Shown: positions 60,688 through 64,000 of the stretch, piece after piece
How positions within the stretch are numbered: position 1 is the first letter of the stretch
Layout: each line of letters opens with the position of its first letter
Assembly: GCF_003573695.1 (NCBI RefSeq)
Contig: NC_039359.1
Span: forward strand, 133,511,939 to 133,575,938
Direction: 5' to 3'
DNA length: 64,000 nt
Origin: Papaver somniferum
Taxonomy: Eukaryota > Streptophyta > Magnoliopsida > Ranunculales > Papaveraceae
Notes under the pieces: generated by a model
Databases searched by the model: none
Seen by the model: the letters and a program-made list of their open reading frames with translations, nothing else
What the model was told of the DNA's origin: nothing
Position numbers and translations under genes: made by a program

Positions 60688-60689
60688 AA

Positions 60690-61200
60690 ATCATTGAAAA
60701 TGAGACGTAGATCTTAAAGCAAAGGCACCCATACTATTATTACTTCTCTATTTAGAGTTTCCTGATAGTTTTGTATGTCCTTTCAGAGTATCAACATGTT
60801 GTTTAGTTTTCTTACAAAGATTACATGCAACATTCAGACTCTTTTGGAATGACATACAAACTTGTTAAAAAAGATTGGAAAAATCACAACAACAATACGG
60901 GTCACTGCTTTAAAGTTTGTCTAATTGGTTCCTAGTCACCTCAGTTTTTTCATCAAACGGTCGTTGATTACTATCTGATTTACGATTATTCTTTAAAGGG
61001 GAACAGCTGGATTTACTCAGATTCACCAAGGGACAATTACCAGATATCAAATCCTTAAGAATTTCAATTTCTGCAACAAGGCCAGAGTTGATCCGGATTT
61101 GTTCATCCAACTCCTTTTGAAGAGTAACCAGTTTATCAGACCTTTTTCTACGGTTGTTTTTAAAACCTAGTGAAGCGTGAATTGAGACTTTATGTTCCAT
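60690..61200 (-). pseudogene. Element C reduced gag remnant
   Basis: The ATG at 61200 opens 96 codons with a Lys/Glu/Leu coiled-coil stretch (LVTLQKELDEQIRINSGLVAEI), ended by a stop at 60910. Downstream pieces contain VACNLCKKTKQHV, which fits the first three ligands of a knuckle-like site but lacks the last Cys. There is no UBN2 core and no complete CCHC. The space between primer site and protease is only about 560 bp, so most of gag has been lost. Confidence 0.6.
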
Positions 61201-61252
61201 ATAGTCAGATCGCTACAAACACAGACTTTTGAGGTCTTAAACGTGTTTGCCT

Positions 61253-61264
61253 GCTCTGATACCA
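61253..61264 (-). promoter_or_regulatory. Element C primer binding site
   Basis: TGGTATCAGAGC on the minus strand, two bases from the 5' LTR; tRNA-iMet type. Confidence 0.85.
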
Positions 61265-61266
61265 AC

Positions 61267-63675
61267 TAAAAAAGCGGGGGTCTAACAACACCACCCAATA
61301 TTTCGATTAGCAATCTGTATGGACTAACTCTGAAACACTTACTAGAGAATCAACTAGACAGTCAGACTCAATCTAGATAAAAGTATCTCAAGGAGTTAAT
61401 ATCTCTATCTTGTTTTGATTCACTCAAGCTAATAGAAATCAACGATTCTATAATCAAACACAAGGAATAACTTGGACGGTACCAAATACCAATGTCCAAG
61501 GATCAATCAATATCAATCAACAACCGGAGGTCGGATTTCCAATTGATTGATTCAAACGCACAACCTGTATTATTTCAATTATATAAACAAATATAATGCG
61601 GAAATAGAAATAACACAGACACCAGAATTTTGTTAACGAGGAAACCGCAAATAAAGAAAACCCCCGGGACCTAGTCCAGATTGAGTACACACTGTATTAA
61701 GCCGCTACAGACACTAGCCTAATTCAAGCTAACTTCGGACTGAACTATAGTTGAACCCCAATCAGTCTCCCACTGATCCGAGGTACAGTTGTACTCCCTA
61801 CGCCTCTGATCCCAGCAAGATACTGCGCACTTAATTCCCTTATCTGATCTCACCCACAACTAAGAGTTGCTACGACCCAAAATCGCAGGCTTTAACAATA
61901 AACAAATCTGTCTCACACAGACAAGTCTATCAAAGGATCAATCTGTCTCCCACAAAAAAACCCTAAAAGTTTTTGTTCCGTCTTTTGATAATAATCAAGG
62001 TGAACAGGAACCAATTGATAATCCGGTCTTATATTCCCGAAGAACAGTCTAGATTAATCAATCACCTCACAACAATCTTAATTGTATGGTAGCGAAACAA
62101 GATGTCGTGGAATCACAAACGATGAGACGAAGGTGTTTGTGATTACTTTTTATATCTTACCTATAGGAGAACTCTCACGATCTCAAGCCAATCAATATGA
62201 TTGTACTGTTACGATAGAAGATGCAAGATCAGATCACACAACTATGATAAAAGTAGTATCGGTCTGGCTTCATAATCCCAATGAAGTCTTTAAGTCGTTA
62301 ACCTGGTTTTAGAAGAAGAAAACCAAAGGTTAAAGGAGAAATGACTCTAGCACGCAAACTAGTATTACACGTAAGGTGTGGGGATTAGTTTTGCACAATA
62401 TTAGATGTCTCCTTTATATAGCCTTTCAAATCAGGGTTTTGCCTTAGTTACAAAGCAATCAATATTCACCGTTAGATGAAAACCTGATTTAGATTCAAGA
62501 TAATATTTCTCAACCGTTAGATCGAAAACTTAGCTTGTCATACACAAATGACTGTATGCTTCTAGGTTTGTTAACCGCACCCAAACTTGTACATTGTTGG
62601 TTCAACAATAGTCTACCCAAAGAGGTTAACCATATGAGCGTTTCATACCAACCATGTTCTTCTTCACCATAACTAGTTCAATTGACTCAAATGAACTAGT
62701 TAAGAGAGTTGTTCAATTGCAAGGAAATCTTATGTAACTACACAAGACACAATTGAAGCAAAGATGATTTGATTCACTCGAATCGGTTCATGAACTTTAA
62801 TAGCCACGGTTTGCAAATGCATTCCTTAGTCTTTTAAGATTAAGTTTAGAAATAATCTTTAGATATATAACCTTCTCAAGTTCGCAGACTAGGTTCGCGG
62901 ACTTAAAACACCAGATAGAGTTTACAAACTCCAGCAGAAATTCTCGGGTTCGAGAACTACGTCGGTTCGCATACTGGGTTCGCGGACTTGCCTCACGCAA
63001 GTAGTTTGTCAACTCCAGCAGAAATTCTCGGGTTTGAGAACTTCGCCAGTTCGCGGACTGAGTTCGCGGACTTGGCACTTTCCATACTTCCGGTTCTCTT
63101 GATCAACAAAGTTCGAAAAATTCGGTTCAAGGAATCCATTGGTTATGTAATCTAAACTCTCATTCAATCATTGAAACATTCTTAGAGGACGTTATATAGT
63201 TGTTACACTATTTCTCGTCAAAGCAATTTTCAAAGTGATTGATACATTCATGACTTTCGTCACTAGGTAAAGATAAACTTGGTCGAAGCGAAAAGTTTAC
63301 CAACACATATTTCGAGATATAGATAGGCGAGGTATAGTCGGCTCGAAATACCAAATGTGTATTATCTAGTCTATATATATACCATACGACTTTTGTCTCA
63401 AAGAGTAGGAGATATAATAGATAGACTTTTGAGTGACAGATAAGTTTAAGTCTCCACATACCTTTTTGTCGAGAAGTTCCACCAGTTCCTTGAGTAGATC
63501 TTCTACTTGTATGATGAATCTCCATGAAGTCCTTGAGCTCAACTACACTTACTATCCTAGTCCGAGACTTAGATATAAGAGACTAGAAATCAAGACTTAT
63601 AGTTTTGATCACTAACATTGACAAACATGATTGAGATAGCAACGCATGCGAGTTTGACCGAGAAGTGCTCTAACA
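61267..63675 (-). repeat. Element C 5' LTR
   Basis: 2409 bp. Its inner end TG is mutated to TA (61267-61268). It keeps the 66-bp TATA segment missing from the other LTR. The 105-codon minus frame at 63208-63525 (and 56304-56621 in the partner LTR) is LTR sequence. Confidence 0.9.
62411..62420 (-). promoter_or_regulatory. Element C LTR TATA box
   Basis: TATATAAAGG on the minus strand, at the same relative position as TATATAAGG in the B LTR (14217). Absent from the C 3' LTR. Confidence 0.6.
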
Positions 63676-63680
63676 CTATT

Positions 63681-64000
63681 TTCTCTAAGATTGGCTCAAG
63701 ATTTATCTCCGATAGGTAAGATTTAAAAAGTAATCACAAAGCTCTTCGTCTCATTCTTTGTGATTCCACAATAACTTCTTGTACTACTATATAGTTAACT
63801 TATTGTGATGTGATTGATATTTCTAGGTTGTTCTTCGGGAATATAAGACCGGATTATCAACTGGTTAGTTTTCACTTTGATTTATCAAAAGACGGAACAA
63901 ACACTTCGTGGGTATTTTTGTGGGAGACAGATTTATCTATCTGAATAGACTTTTCTGTGGGAGACAGATTTGTTTATAAAGTCTTTGACTTGGGGTCGTA
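63681..64000 (+). repeat. Element B 3' LTR, second part (truncated by window end)
   Basis: Continues the B LTR after element C, aligning with 14438-14757. About 600 bp of LTR and the right target duplication lie beyond the window. Confidence 0.85.

Larger units (their letters stand above)
54434..63675 (-). mobile_element. Element C: SIRE-like Copia element with pol
   Basis: 9.24 kb, minus strand, inside the 3' LTR of B. LTRs 54434-56771 and 61267-63675; target duplication ctatc (54429-54433) against ctatt (63676-63680), with the empty site ctatc visible in the B 5' LTR at 14433-14437. Primer site, protease, integrase, RT and RNase H in copia order share one reading frame with at least four nonsense codons and no frameshift seen from 57622 to 60663. 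The gag region is reduced to a short coiled-coil remnant. RT wording and LTR length fit the SIRE/Maximus lineage. Confidence 0.9.
12788..64000 (+). mobile_element. Element B: gag-only SIRE-like Copia element, host of the nest
   Basis: Plus-strand LTR element. 5' LTR 12788-15354, primer site 15357, gag-derived frame 15421-17101, non-coding 3' part 17102-18974 resuming at 52948-53143, polypurine tract, then 3' LTR from 53144 that leaves the window. Element A (18975-52942) and element C (54434-63675) are inserted in it. Without them the internal part is about 3.8 kb and contains no protease, integrase or RT, so B is non-autonomous. Its LTR ends and layout match A and C, and LTR length (2.6 kb) and gag style point to the SIRE/Maximus lineage. 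The right target duplication is outside the window. Confidence 0.85.

Noticed and set aside
63208..63525. 105-codon minus frame repeated at 56304-56621
   Set aside because: Present in both LTRs of element C only; LTR duplication explains its conservation, and no domain is seen.
1..64000. tRNA or rRNA genes
   Set aside because: Only short tRNA-complementary primer sites were seen; no clover-leaf or rRNA sequence recognised.

Overview
This window is intergenic DNA of a flowering plant with a repeat-rich genome. I find no recognisable host gene. Nearly every base from 12.8 kb to the end belongs to LTR retrotransposons inserted into one another, and the first 12.8 kb holds a DNA transposon, a decayed Copia element and unassigned sequence. 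The lineages seen (SIRE-like Copia with 2.3-2.8 kb LTRs, an Athila-like Gypsy, a short-LTR Copia) are typical of dicots. A large-genome basal eudicot such as a poppy relative is my guess, but the sequence alone does not prove it.

Layout. 1-4152: a 144-bp foldback MITE-like hairpin (362-505), then a 1.8-kb element with about 50-bp terminal inverted repeats and about 9-bp target duplication (2364-4152) that carries a CAC-rich microsatellite and an array of alternating AGTTCGGTT/AACCGAACT palindromes. 4453-9369: a complete but broken Copia element on the minus strand with 279-bp LTRs. 9370-12787: low-information DNA with a diverged direct duplication, a small palindromic repeat and one possible pseudogene.

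From 12788 a four-layer nest begins. Layer 1, element B (+ strand, 12788 to beyond 64000), is a gag-only SIRE-like element. Layer 2: a tandem LTR-internal-LTR-internal-LTR element A (- strand, 18975-52942) sits inside B with one clean 5-bp target duplication (gttat). Layer 3: within the first A internal region sit G1 (- strand, 23874-30564), a non-autonomous element with an intact 448-codon ORF of unknown function, and G2 (+ strand, 31172-42080), its Athila-like autonomous relative with gag, protease, RT, RNase H and integrase. Separately, element C (- strand, 54434-63675), a pol-bearing SIRE-like Copia, landed in the 3' LTR of B. The intact 5' LTR of B in the same window shows the empty site.

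How the parts relate. A and B keep only a gag-derived coiled-coil/zinc-knuckle reading frame and no pol, while C keeps pol but almost no gag. All three share LTR-end sequence, tRNA-Met type primer sites and G-rich polypurine tracts. G1 and G2 share LTR ends, primer site, leader and polypurine tract, yet G1 has replaced gag-pol by its own ORF. The window therefore holds two sets of parasite/partner retroelements. Every gag-pol copy carries nonsense codons or frameshifts; the longest uninterrupted frames are G2 pol (827 codons), C RT-RNase H (494), Copia-1 RT-RNase H (603) and the G1 ORF (448).
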